A DNA stretch of 64,000 nt from Dehalococcoidia bacterium UBA2991 (GTDB lineage Bacteria; Chloroflexota; Dehalococcoidia; Tepidiformales; Tepidiformaceae), in contig DEAD01000001.1 of NCBI GenBank assembly GCA_002346645.1, positions 1 to 64,000 on the forward strand, read 5' to 3'. Every line of letters begins with the position of its first letter. Position 1 is the first letter of the stretch. The position numbers were made by a program, and so were the translations under genes. Below are positions 18,336 through 26,652 of the stretch, in pieces. The notes beneath the pieces are model-generated. The model was not told the origin of the DNA. It saw nothing but the letters and a program-made list of their open reading frames with translations, and did not search any database.

Positions 18336-19490
18336 GTGACCTCTTCCTCTCTTGCCGCTCAAAGACTCGAACGGGTCCGCACTGCCCTCGATGAAGCAGG
18401 CCTTGATGGCCTTTACGTCGCCAGTCCCGTCGATGATGTAAATCACCGCCATTCCGCCAACCGGCGCTATCTGACTGGGTTTACCGGGTCTACCGGTTAT
18501 GCCGTTATCTCTGCTACAAAAGCCGTTCTTGCTGTGGATTCCCGCTACAGTGCCCAAGCCCGAACCGAGGCCGAACACCGTGGTTTTACGGTGTTTGACA
18601 CAAAGGGACCCCAATCAGCCTGGCTCTCTGAACTTTTTTCAGCCACTGGCCTTTCTAATAAGCGCCTCGGGCTTTCCCGGTCCGACCTCAGCTATGGGGA
18701 CTTTCTCACCCTTAGTGAGGCCGTTGACCATCTGCCAGAGAGAGACCGGCCTTTTCTTATTCCCGCACCCCCAATCATCGAACAACTCCGTGCCCGCAAA
18801 GATGCAGAGGAACTCTCCCTTCTTGAACAAGCAATCCTCATCGCTGAGCAAGCTTTTCTTGACGCCACCACTGCTTTAGAACCGGGCGTTACCGAGAACG
18901 CCTTTGCTGGTGCACTTGACGCTGCCGTAAAAGAGCACGGAGCCCATGGCCTCTCTTTTGAGCCCATCGTCGCCAGTGGGGAGCGTGGAGCCATGCCCCA
19001 CGCCGACCTTTCAGACCGACCCTTCCAAGCCAGCGAGCCCATCATCGTTGACTGGGGGGCCGAGCTTTCTGGATATTGCAGCGATCTCACCCGAACCTTC
19101 TTTCTCGGAACAGAACCAGACGGCTTCCGCAACGTGTATCAGATCGTCCGGGAAGCCCAGCAGACAGCTATAGCGGGTATTGAATCAGGGATGACCGGTG
19201 CCGATGCCCATTCCCTAGCCGCCTCGTTCATCGAAAAGCATGGCTATGGCAACGAGTTCACCCATGGATTAGGCCATGGGGTCGGTCTGGACGTACATGA
19301 CTATCCTCCCTACCTCGGTCCTGCTTCCACTGATGTTCTTGAAGAGGGCATGGTCTTCACCATCGAGCCTGGCATCTATCTGCCAGGCTGGGGTGGTGTG
19401 CGCATCGAGGATATCGTGACCATCGAAGGAGGCCGCGCCCGACAAATCAGTCACCTCGATTCAACTTTTCAAACAGGAGCCCACCGTTGA
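18336..19490 (+). CDS. M24-family Xaa-Pro peptidase (aminopeptidase P-like)
   Basis: A 384-aa creatinase/prolidase-fold metallopeptidase. The N-terminal non-catalytic domain (~1-125, with RYLTGFTGSTGY) precedes the pita-bread domain. The dinuclear metal ligands are present in order: Asp in VDWGAEL, Asp in SDLTRTF, His in THGLGHGVGL, Glu in TIEPGIY and Glu in RIEDIV. The start is GTG 18336. It sits directly before efp, an arrangement seen in many bacteria. Xaa-Pro aminopeptidase versus dipeptidase is not decidable. Confidence 0.92.
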   Translation: MTSSSLAAQRLERVRTALDEAGLDGLYVASPVDDVNHRHSANRRYLTGFTGSTGYAVISATKAVLAVDSRYSAQARTEAEHRGFTVFDTKGPQSAWLSELFSATGLSNKRLGLSRSDLSYGDFLTLSEAVDHLPERDRPFLIPAPPIIEQLRARKDAEELSLLEQAILIAEQAFLDATTALEPGVTENAFAGALDAAVKEHGAHGLSFEPIVASGERGAMPHADLSDRPFQASEPIIVDWGAELSGYCSDLTRTFFLGTEPDGFRNVYQIVREAQQTAIAGIESGMTGADAHSLAASFIEKHGYGNEFTHGLGHGVGLDVHDYPPYLGPASTDVLEEGMVFTIEPGIYLPGWGGVRIEDIVTIEGGRARQISHLDSTFQTGAHR

Positions 19491-20053
19491 GCCAAATCTC
19501 TACCGGCGAACTCCGCCGCGGTGTAACAATTGAAATGAAGGACAAGCTCTATGCTGTCCTCAGCTACGAACACGTAAAAATGGGTCGCGGTTCTGCTCAA
19601 GTCCGTATGAAGCTGCGAGATGTCCGCAGCGGCGCCATCATTGAACATACGGTCCAAGCTGGAACCCGTTTCGATCGAGCCCGCGTCGAACGCCGGGATA
19701 TGCAGTTCCTCTATGCCGACGAAGCCTTTTATTACTTCATGAATACCGAGACCTACGACCAGATCCCTGTGGACGCTGCAAAGGTTGGCGATGCCTCCAG
19801 ATTCCTAAAGGAAAACGATGTCTGTGAGGTCGCCCTCTATGGAGACGAAGTCATCGCCGTAGAGTTGCCCGGCTCCGTTTCCCTCACCGTAACCACCACT
19901 GATCCTGGTGTACGAGGCGACACCGCCCAGGGAGGCTCCAAGCCAGCCACCATGGAGACCGGTCTCATCGTCCAAGTACCCCTATTCATTAGTGAAGGTG
20001 AGGTCATTCGCATCAACACCGAGACCGGTGATTACATCGAGCGGGTTAACTGA
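19487..20053 (+). CDS. efp: elongation factor P
   Basis: A 188-aa L-shaped factor that rescues ribosomes stalled at polyproline. KOW-like domain I is followed by two OB folds ending in the conserved GDYIERV. At the tip of domain I, where most EF-Ps have KPGKG with the modified lysine, this protein reads KMGRG, so Arg-34 takes the Lys place. The start is TTG 19487, overlapping the peptidase TGA; no nearby ATG fits the family N-terminus. Which modification, if any, acts on this arginine is unknown. Confidence 0.95.
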   Translation: MSQISTGELRRGVTIEMKDKLYAVLSYEHVKMGRGSAQVRMKLRDVRSGAIIEHTVQAGTRFDRARVERRDMQFLYADEAFYYFMNTETYDQIPVDAAKVGDASRFLKENDVCEVALYGDEVIAVELPGSVSLTVTTTDPGVRGDTAQGGSKPATMETGLIVQVPLFISEGEVIRINTETGDYIERVN

Positions 20054-21231
20054 TGGATCCAATCCGTGTCTCACAACTTATTTATCTTCTGAAGGACATG
20101 ATTGAAGGAAGTGAGTTGCTCTCCGACCTCTGGGTTGTAGGGGAAGTTAGCGATGCCACTCGTTCCCGTCTTGGTCACCGCTACTTCTCACTGCGTGATA
20201 GTGAAGCCGTCATCCGCGGAGTCCTCTTCCGAGACGACATGCCGGGGACTGAAGTTCCTACTGGAGAGCGAGTCCTCGCTCACGGTCGAGTTGCCATTTA
20301 CCCCCAGCGCGGAGAGCTCCAGTTCATCTGCGACTTCTTCCGACCGGAGGGTGTGGGCATCGAGGCTGCTCGCCTCGAAAGACTACGAGAAAAATTGGAG
20401 CAGGAGGGGCTTTTTGAGCAGTCCCGCAAGAGACCTCTTCCAACCTATCCCCGATGTATCGGTTTGGTAACTTCCCCTTCGGGAGCTGCAATTCAGGATG
20501 TTTGCGATGTTCTTACCCGACGGTGGCCCCTTGCTGAACTCGTAGTTTCCCCCTCCCTCGTCCAGGGCGACCAGGCCCCTTCCAGCATCGTCTCAGCCCT
20601 TCGCACTCTTGCCACACATGAACCTTTAGATCTTGCACTGGTCGTCCGTGGTGGGGGAGCCTCTGCCGACCTATCCGCCTTCAACGACGAAAGCGTCGTC
20701 CGTGCAATCTTTGGCTTTCCAGTGCCAGTGGTGACCGGTATCGGCCATGAGACCGACACTTCCCTGGCAGACCTTGCTGCAGACCTTCGTGCCCCCACGC
20801 CCAGTGCGGCAGCAGAACGTGCCAGCCCTGATGTCAGTGAGGTACAGAACCGCATCTCTTCGATCAAACGTGCCATGTTGATGGGTATGCGTGGCCGGAT
20901 CGAAGCCGATTCCGCCCGCCTAAAGAACCTTACCGCAAATCTAACCCATGCCACCCCCAAGCCATCTCTCTCTGCTGAGAACATCGAAGCTGTGGGAATC
21001 CGAATGGGTGCAGTCCTTAGGGCACATTTTTCCACCCAAAGCGCAAACCTGGACCACCTTGATGCCCAGCTCTCCGCACTAAACCCTGCTACTACCCTGA
21101 GTCGAGGCTATGCTGTCGTCGAGCACCTCGGACAACACCGCGGTGTTGTCCGAAGCATTCGGGACGTAACGGCGGGTAACCGCATCGCTGTTTCCGTTAG
21201 GGACGGCAGCTTCTGGGCAGAGGTCAACTAA
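20053..21231 (+). CDS. xseA: exodeoxyribonuclease VII large subunit
   Basis: Catalytic subunit of the ATP-independent single-strand exonuclease. At 392 aa it has an N-terminal OB fold (~1-105, LWVVGEVSDATRS), then GLVTSPSGAAIQDV and the core VVRGGGASADLSAFND followed by TGIGHETDTSLAD. A coiled-coil arm leads to the C-terminal LSRGYAVV. It starts at the last base of the efp stop and ends 1 nt into xseB, so all three are translationally linked. Confidence 0.97.
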   Translation: MDPIRVSQLIYLLKDMIEGSELLSDLWVVGEVSDATRSRLGHRYFSLRDSEAVIRGVLFRDDMPGTEVPTGERVLAHGRVAIYPQRGELQFICDFFRPEGVGIEAARLERLREKLEQEGLFEQSRKRPLPTYPRCIGLVTSPSGAAIQDVCDVLTRRWPLAELVVSPSLVQGDQAPSSIVSALRTLATHEPLDLALVVRGGGASADLSAFNDESVVRAIFGFPVPVVTGIGHETDTSLADLAADLRAPTPSAAAERASPDVSEVQNRISSIKRAMLMGMRGRIEADSARLKNLTANLTHATPKPSLSAENIEAVGIRMGAVLRAHFSTQSANLDHLDAQLSALNPATTLSRGYAVVEHLGQHRGVVRSIRDVTAGNRIAVSVRDGSFWAEVN

Positions 21232-21491
21232 TGGCGGAACCTGCCTTCGAAGAACTTGTCGCCCAACTCGAGGAATGTGCTCGCAAACTCGAGACCGGCA
21301 ACATACCCCTCGAGGAGGGCCTCGCCATTTTTGAGGAAGGGGCTGCTCTTGTTGATCAGTTACGCAAGCTCCTAAGTACCGCAGAACTTCGTGTACAGCG
21401 CCTTCAGGACAGTCTCCAAGAGGGTGGAAGCTACCGCGAGGAGACTCCCCTGAACGACGAAACTGCTAATTCTGATGACACCACCTCCTGA
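21231..21491 (+). CDS. xseB: exodeoxyribonuclease VII small subunit
   Basis: An 86-aa acidic helical hairpin protein that coats the XseA arm. The family signature FEELVAQLEECARKLETG is at the N-terminus, followed by PLEEGLAIFEEG. It overlaps xseA by 1 nt and the formyltransferase by 17 nt. Confidence 0.95.
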   Translation: MAEPAFEELVAQLEECARKLETGNIPLEEGLAIFEEGAALVDQLRKLLSTAELRVQRLQDSLQEGGSYREETPLNDETANSDDTTS

Positions 21492-22257
21492 GCCTTTGCG
21501 CATCGCCTGGCTTACTACTGGCAGGGGCCCCGGGTCTTACGGCGCATTTGAAGCGCTCTGTACCGCCATCGACAACGGTCTACCTGTCGAAATCACTGTT
21601 GTGTTCCTTAACCGCGAACGGGGGGAGTCCGAGTTGACTGACCAACTTCTTGATCTCATTGAAAGCCGAGGGATACCTGTTGAGACCATTTCCTCCGTGC
21701 GCTTTCGAAAGGAACACGGTGGTCAACGCTCTCGTACCGGAGAGCCCCTTCCTCTCTGGCGCCGAGCCTTTGATGAGGCCGCTGTCGAATCCCTAGCCCC
21801 GCATTCTTTCGACCTTGCGGTCATGTTCGGCTACATGCTTATTACCACTGAAGCTATGTACGACCGCTTCCCAATCATCAATGACCATCCCGCCCTTCCA
21901 GACGGCCCTACCGGCACTTACCAGGCAGTGATTGCCGAACTGATTACTTCAGGAGCAAGCGAAACAGGCTGTATGTATCACATTGTCACAGGTGATCTTG
22001 ACCGAGGACCGGTTCTTAGCTACTGCCGATTCCCCATCCCTAGCGACACCTCCGTCCACGTACCTCCAGGCGCTTCACGTACCACCATCGAAGCCCTCCC
22101 TCTTTACGACGAGATTCGTACCCGCGGTGTAGTCCGTGAAAAACCGTTTCTTGCTGAGACACTCCGGGCCCTCCAGGACGGACGATTGGCCTTGACTGCC
22201 CCCAGTGCCCTCGACCTAACGACAAAAGTCGAAGAAGCCCTCTTGCCCGACGTATAA
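21475..22257 (+). CDS. formyltransferase-domain protein (PurN-like)
   Basis: A 260-aa protein with the glycinamide-ribonucleotide formyltransferase fold: an N-terminal RIAWLTTGRGPGSYG loop, the NDHPALP segment matching the catalytic Asn and His of PurN, and HIVTGDLDRGPVL with the catalytic Asp. It is longer than and diverged from true PurN, and sits behind xseAB rather than with purine genes, so the acceptor may not be GAR. TATAAT at 22253-22258, at its own 3' end, belongs to the next gene. Confidence 0.75.
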   Translation: MTPPPEPLRIAWLTTGRGPGSYGAFEALCTAIDNGLPVEITVVFLNRERGESELTDQLLDLIESRGIPVETISSVRFRKEHGGQRSRTGEPLPLWRRAFDEAAVESLAPHSFDLAVMFGYMLITTEAMYDRFPIINDHPALPDGPTGTYQAVIAELITSGASETGCMYHIVTGDLDRGPVLSYCRFPIPSDTSVHVPPGASRTTIEALPLYDEIRTRGVVREKPFLAETLRALQDGRLALTAPSALDLTTKVEEALLPDV

Positions 22258-22258
22258 T
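22253..22258 (+). promoter_or_regulatory. -10 box of a probable leaderless promoter before the zinc-ribbon gene
   Basis: A perfect TATAAT ends 7 nt before the ATG at 22266 and overlaps the stop codon of the formyltransferase gene. No Shine-Dalgarno sequence can fit between them. Confidence 0.6.
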
Positions 22259-22265
22259 CCTGCGT

Positions 22266-22622
22266 ATGGCCCATCTGGCACCCAAGTTCCTCACTTGTCC
22301 CGACTGCGTCGAGCCTCTTGAAGCTACTGACAACTATTGCCGCAACTGTGGCATGTTTCTTCGCGATCGTCGCATGCCTGTTGCCCGTCCCTCTGGCGCT
22401 CTCGAGGTTCGTCCCCCTGCCCTGCCTGTTCCCGTTCGTCGCGCAATCACTGCCATCGCAGTTGGCACGGCCCTCAAGATTACCGCCAACATCGCCAGCA
22501 CTTTCCTTGCCAAGCGCGCTACCAGCAAGGGCTCGACTAGGGCCCTTACGGGCCGAGGCCGCGAGAGTACTGTAGTAAGCGAATCGCTCTTCGTGCGACG
22601 CACCTGGACTCAACGCGATTGA
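22266..22622 (+). CDS. small zinc-ribbon membrane protein
   Basis: A 118-aa protein with an N-terminal rubredoxin-like knuckle pair (CPDC near 19, CRNC near 34). A Pro-rich linker leads to one weakly hydrophobic helix (~65-85, ITAIAVGTALKITANIAST) and a basic tail. It is probably a cytoplasmic zinc ribbon tethered to the membrane. I do not recognise a family and the function is unknown. It has its own leaderless-type promoter. Confidence 0.65.
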   Translation: MAHLAPKFLTCPDCVEPLEATDNYCRNCGMFLRDRRMPVARPSGALEVRPPALPVPVRRAITAIAVGTALKITANIASTFLAKRATSKGSTRALTGRGRESTVVSESLFVRRTWTQRD

Positions 22623-22719
22623 GCACCCGCTCCAAACAAGACCATGCTTCGAATAGGGAGCCACTCTAACCCAAGATCTTTGTGTCTCTCGTGTAACCTA
22701 CCTGGAGGAAAGCTACGAC

Positions 22720-23535
22720 ATGTTTGCAACAATCGGAAACACTATTGACTTGATGAAGAAGAGCTGGGGCGTGCTTATGCTCGATCGCGAACTCATCTTT
22801 TTCCCTGTCATGTCTGTAGCAGCTCTCGTAATCCTGGCTGGTGCCGTCTTTACCGGAGGCCTCCTGGGAGGCGCCTTCGGTCTATCCGACGAAGGAGGGG
22901 AAGGTTCTACCGGAGCTCTGGCACTCACCTTGTTGCTGGCATTCGGATCCTCCTTCATCGTCATCTTCTTCAACGCCGCACTAGTTGCAGCAGCTCTCGA
23001 GCGACTACGCGGCGGAGATCCAAATATCGCCTCTGGCCTGCGGGCTGCCTCTACACATATTCCCCAGATCCTTGCCTGGGCGCTCATTACCACAATCGTC
23101 ACACTGATCCTGCAGATACTTCGCGATCGTGGGGGTATGGCGGGACAAGTTGCATCCCGGCTTGGCGGCGCTGCCTGGAGCCTAGCAACCTTCTTCGTGA
23201 TCCCACTACTCGTCGCTGAAGGCATCGGACCGATTGAGGCCATTCGGCGTTCCTCCTCACTCCTGCGCCAAACCTGGGGACGCCAGCTAACAGCAACCTT
23301 TGGCTTCGGGATTTTGACTATTGGGGCAATCATCGTTGCAGCGATTCCAGGACTGATACTGGCTTTAGTTCACCCAGTGCTCGGCCTCGCCATTGGTATC
23401 CCTCTAGTTGGCCTAGCATGGGCCGCCGTAACTGCTATGGAAGGAATCTTCAAAGCAGCTCTCTACGACTTTGCCATCGGTAAAGAGCCGCACGGCTTTG
23501 ATAGTGTGGCTTTACAAAACGCTTACCAGCACTAA
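22720..23535 (+). CDS. DUF6159-type polytopic membrane protein
   Basis: A 271-aa integral membrane protein with the family start TIDLMKKSWGVLMLDRELIFFPVMS. About six hydrophobic segments follow (~25-50, 70-92, 110-135, 150-168, 190-215, 220-245), with amphipathic parts between (ERLRGGDPNI; IGPIEAIRRSS). ATG 22720 follows CCTGGAGGAAAG. The function of the family is unknown. It stands as a single gene ending before an imperfect hairpin. Confidence 0.8.
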   Translation: MFATIGNTIDLMKKSWGVLMLDRELIFFPVMSVAALVILAGAVFTGGLLGGAFGLSDEGGEGSTGALALTLLLAFGSSFIVIFFNAALVAAALERLRGGDPNIASGLRAASTHIPQILAWALITTIVTLILQILRDRGGMAGQVASRLGGAAWSLATFFVIPLLVAEGIGPIEAIRRSSSLLRQTWGRQLTATFGFGILTIGAIIVAAIPGLILALVHPVLGLAIGIPLVGLAWAAVTAMEGIFKAALYDFAIGKEPHGFDSVALQNAYQH

Positions 23536-23589
23536 GTGGCAAATGCTTAAACAGCTTGCTTACATGCGTTTTATTCCGAAGGCTGACCC

Positions 23590-23621
23590 CCCAAGCAATG
23601 AAAATCCCTTCATTACTTGGG
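23590..23621. terminator. imperfect hairpin after the DUF6159 gene
   Basis: CCCAAG-C-AATGAA (23590-23602) pairs with TTCATT-A-CTTGGG (23609-23621) across a 6-nt loop, with one mismatch. It lies 54 nt past the upstream stop codon. There is no T-tract, so terminator function is only plausible. Confidence 0.5.
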
Positions 23622-23696
23622 CCAACTGCAAATCCACACGTAGCGCGCCCGAACGCCCAGCCCTAGGATTGCTCTACCTTCCAATGGAGACATGCC

Positions 23697-24407
23697 ATGC
23701 AACCCCTAACAGATGAACAACTAGCCGCCCTTCGTGCTTGGCCCTCTCCCGCCATTTCTAACGCTATCGAAACCTTTCAGGTCCGTGCCCGCAATTACGG
23801 CACCATGACCCCTGATATTCGCTGCCACTTTCCCGAAATGGAGCCCATCGTCGGCTACGCCGTTACCTGCAAGATCCGAGCAAGTGTGGCTCCTGACGAA
23901 GACCCTGAAGCAAACGTCGAGCGGGGGGAGTGGTACAACCACATCGAGTCTATTCCCACTCCCCGCATCGTCGTGATAGAGGACCTAGATGATCCCCCAG
24001 TCGGTTCGTTCTGGGGAGAGGTCAACGGCAACATCCACAAGGCATTTGGTTGCCTTGGCGTTATTACCAACGGCGGCGTGCGCGACATGGAAGAGGTCCG
24101 CGAGCTTGGCTTCCAGTTTCTTGCCAAAGAAGTACTTGTCTCCCATGCCTACGTCCATCAGATCGAAGTCGGTGGGCCCGTGACAGTCGGCGGAATTACT
24201 GTGAACCCCGGCGATCTGCTCCATGCAGACCTCCATGGATGCATCTCCATCCCACATGACATTGCAGCTGATGTTCCTGCTGCTGCTCAGATGGTTGAAG
24301 ACCGTGAACGCATCATCATCGATTACGCTAAGTCACCCGAGTTCACCCGTGAGGGCCTACTTGAGCGCTTTCGCGGGGGCTTTACCCGCCCACGGGAAGA
24401 GTTGTGA
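23697..24407 (+). CDS. RraA-family protein / HMG aldolase-like
   Basis: A 236-aa member of the RraA/4-hydroxy-4-methyl-2-oxoglutarate aldolase family, with the metal and substrate site GGVRDMEEV near 125 and GDLLHADLHG near 175. GTVGG-type pockets are present (GPVTVGGITVNPGD). Such proteins cleave 4-carboxy-4-hydroxy-2-oxo acids in aromatic and related degradation, or act as RNase E regulators in enterics. The catabolic neighbours here favour an aldolase role. ATG 23697 follows TGGAG at a normal distance. Confidence 0.83.
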   Translation: MQPLTDEQLAALRAWPSPAISNAIETFQVRARNYGTMTPDIRCHFPEMEPIVGYAVTCKIRASVAPDEDPEANVERGEWYNHIESIPTPRIVVIEDLDDPPVGSFWGEVNGNIHKAFGCLGVITNGGVRDMEEVRELGFQFLAKEVLVSHAYVHQIEVGGPVTVGGITVNPGDLLHADLHGCISIPHDIAADVPAAAQMVEDRERIIIDYAKSPEFTREGLLERFRGGFTRPREEL

Positions 24408-24413
24408 TTCGAT

Positions 24414-25496
24414 TTAATCAAACATCAGCACTGACCGGGCAACCTCACCAGCCTTCATAGCTCGGAACGCCTCGTTGACGTCCTCTAGCCTCATCCGACG
24501 GGTAATCATCTCGTCCAGCTTCAGCCGACCCTGCATATAAAAGTCGATGTATCGAGGCATATCCACGCGGAAACGGTTAGACCCCATCGAACTGCCCTGT
24601 AGCGTTTTCTCATCAAGCAGGGAGCGTCCGTCTATTTCCACTTTTTCTCCTGCAGGGAGTAACCCAATAACCGTTGCAGTACCTCCACGACGCAGCGCCT
24701 CATACGCCTGCTCCACCGTCAACTTCAACCCAATAGCTTCGAACGTATGGTCAGCCCCACCCCCAGTTAAGTCATGGATGGCCTGCACAGGATCATTAGA
24801 AGAAGCATCAACTACATGAGTGGCCCCCAGTTCTCGGGCCTTCGCGAGCTTTGATTCAACCGTATCCACAGCAATGATCATGCGAGCTCCTGCCACTAGG
24901 GAGCCCTGAACGGCTGCCAAACCGACCCCACCCACCCCAAATACTGCCACCGAAGAACCTGGCTGCACTTTCGCCGTATTTACAACCGCTCCAAATCCTG
25001 TTGTCACTCCACAGCCAATAAGCGCAGCAGCGTCCAGAGGCATGTCCTCGCGAATGCGAACGATGGCATTCTCGTGCACCAGCATCTTCTCGGCATAGGT
25101 AGAAAGATGTGCAAATTGGGCAACGCCCTGACCATTCCAGGTGTACTTAGGAGGCTCCTCGGCTGACCGAGTTACCGCCTCACGATCACAGGCATAAGGC
25201 TGTCCTGTCATGCACCGCTCGCACATCCCGCAGAACACGGAGGGGCAGCAGATCACATGATCGCCCGGCTGTACATAGGTAACCTGTTCTCCTACTAACT
25301 CTACAATTCCAGCCGCCTCATGCCCCAGAATCGCGGGTGTATCGAAAGACCAGGCCCCATCTACGTAGTGAAGGTCGCTGTGACAGACACCACTAGCTGC
25401 TGTCTTCACGATCACTTCTCGCGGCCCCGGATCATCGATGTCCACTTCCTCAATCGTCAGTGGCTGATGTGGCCCATGAAATATGGCAGCCTTCAT
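24414..25496 (-). CDS. zinc-dependent alcohol dehydrogenase (class III-like)
   Basis: A 360-aa medium-chain dehydrogenase. The catalytic zinc ligands are Cys in SGVCHSDLH and GHEAAGIVE. The structural zinc motif is CPSVFCGMCERC. The NAD-binding loop GVGGVGLAA is near 180 and the adenosine-binding acidic end is AVDTVESK. The length and motifs match the AdhC/AdhE2-like group used for alcohols or formaldehyde adducts; the substrate is unknown. GGAGGAG precedes the ATG. It is the downstream partner of the 2-hydroxyacid dehydrogenase on the same strand. Confidence 0.92.
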   Translation of the reverse strand: MKAAIFHGPHQPLTIEEVDIDDPGPREVIVKTAASGVCHSDLHYVDGAWSFDTPAILGHEAAGIVELVGEQVTYVQPGDHVICCPSVFCGMCERCMTGQPYACDREAVTRSAEEPPKYTWNGQGVAQFAHLSTYAEKMLVHENAIVRIREDMPLDAAALIGCGVTTGFGAVVNTAKVQPGSSVAVFGVGGVGLAAVQGSLVAGARMIIAVDTVESKLAKARELGATHVVDASSNDPVQAIHDLTGGGADHTFEAIGLKLTVEQAYEALRRGGTATVIGLLPAGEKVEIDGRSLLDEKTLQGSSMGSNRFRVDMPRYIDFYMQGRLKLDEMITRRMRLEDVNEAFRAMKAGEVARSVLMFD

Positions 25497-25539
25497 TACT
25501 CTCCTCCTATGGAAAGAGCATTCACTTTACGGTGAGCTT

Positions 25540-26544
25540 TTAGTCCCGAGCAGGTAGGGCGGCTCTTGGCTGAACTCCAGGATTCGCCACAAACTGGGGC
25601 CAGTTGCCTTCCATCAGCCCTACGACAGTGTCTCCCACCCTTCGACGCATGCTCTCGAATGACTGGTCCGAATACGAAGCTGAATGAGGCATTAGTACTA
25701 CATTCTCCATTCGGGCCAGAGGTGACTCTGTTGAAAGCGGCTCACGCTCGAAAACGTCCAGGCCTGCCCCTGCAATCTGTCTCCCATCGAGTGCCTCTAT
25801 CAATGCTTCCTCGTCAACAACGGGTCCCCGGGAGGTATTAATCAGGTACGCAGTCGGTTTCATTGCTGCCAGTTCAGCCGCCCCAATCAAATGTCGTGTT
25901 TCTGCATTCAGCGGAGTGTGCACAGACACATAGTCTGAACGCCTGAGCAATTCCTCCAATGTCGTGATCTGCTCAACCCCCTGAGCACGAAAGACCCCTT
26001 CTCCCAAATAAGGGTCATGCGCGATGACGTTTAGACCGAAAGCCTTGGCCCTTGGAACCACCGCCCGCGCGATATTCCCAAGTGCCACTAGCCCCAGTGT
26101 CTCGCCACCGATTGGCCCCATGGGGGCCAACGGACCGGGACGCCAACTTCCATCTCGCACAGCAGAATCAAGTAGTCTTAGCTTCTTCGCACATGCCAGC
26201 AGCAAGAGCATGGTCTGATTGGCAACCTCCGGTTGGCAGAAATCTGGAAAGTGAGCTACCACGATTCCATGATCTGTTGCAGCTGGAATATCCAGGGTGT
26301 CCAGCCCTACCCCGTAGCGGATGATGAGCTTGCACTTTGGCATTGACTCAACTACTCGCCGCGTAATCTGAGCTGATGACACCAGGATTACATCCGCATC
26401 CCTGACATTGGCAATTAACTGGTCTTCGTCTGATGAGCTGGTTGCTATGAACTTACCCCCACCGTCTTCGATGATTCCCTGCTCTATTTCAAACGAGACA
26501 TTGGGGCGCTTGTCGACGTGAACGACCAGATAAGTTTCTGACAT
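25540..26544 (-). CDS. D-isomer-specific 2-hydroxyacid dehydrogenase
   Basis: A 334-aa NAD-dependent dehydrogenase of the D-lactate/phosphoglycerate/CtBP group. Catalytic Arg is in NTSRGPVVDEEAL, Glu in FEREPL and His in MPHSASYS. The usual nucleotide loop GxGxxG reads ALGNIAR, a divergent form. The start is ATG 26544 with no ribosome-binding site; TACGCT at 26557-26552 ends 7 nt upstream, another candidate leaderless start. It diverges from the alpha/beta hydrolase gene. Confidence 0.9.
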   Translation of the reverse strand: MSETYLVVHVDKRPNVSFEIEQGIIEDGGGKFIATSSSDEDQLIANVRDADVILVSSAQITRRVVESMPKCKLIIRYGVGLDTLDIPAATDHGIVVAHFPDFCQPEVANQTMLLLLACAKKLRLLDSAVRDGSWRPGPLAPMGPIGGETLGLVALGNIARAVVPRAKAFGLNVIAHDPYLGEGVFRAQGVEQITTLEELLRRSDYVSVHTPLNAETRHLIGAAELAAMKPTAYLINTSRGPVVDEEALIEALDGRQIAGAGLDVFEREPLSTESPLARMENVVLMPHSASYSDQSFESMRRRVGDTVVGLMEGNWPQFVANPGVQPRAALPARD

Positions 26545-26551
26545 GCGGCAG

Positions 26552-26557
26552 AGCGTA
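26552..26557 (-). promoter_or_regulatory. -10-like box before the 2-hydroxyacid dehydrogenase (possible leaderless start)
   Basis: On the minus strand TACGCT ends 7 nt before the ATG at 26544. The intervening bases (CTGCCGC) hold no Shine-Dalgarno sequence. Confidence 0.4.
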
Positions 26558-26613
26558 CAGATGGAAGCGCCCTCTAGCCAGGGGAAGACACAGCCAGCAA
26601 CACTAAGCTCAGG

Positions 26614-26633
26614 TATTATGCGTGGCTACGCAT
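26614..26633 (+). promoter_or_regulatory. promoter -10 with overlapping palindrome before the alpha/beta hydrolase
   Basis: TATTAT (26614-26619) is a good -10. Overlapping its end is a perfect inverted repeat ATGCGT (26618-26623), GGCT, ACGCAT (26628-26633), placed over the likely transcription start. A palindrome there fits a repressor operator. The gene's own GGAGGA lies downstream at 26641-26646. Confidence 0.5.
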
Positions 26634-26652
26634 CTTTCACCGGAGGAATCCT

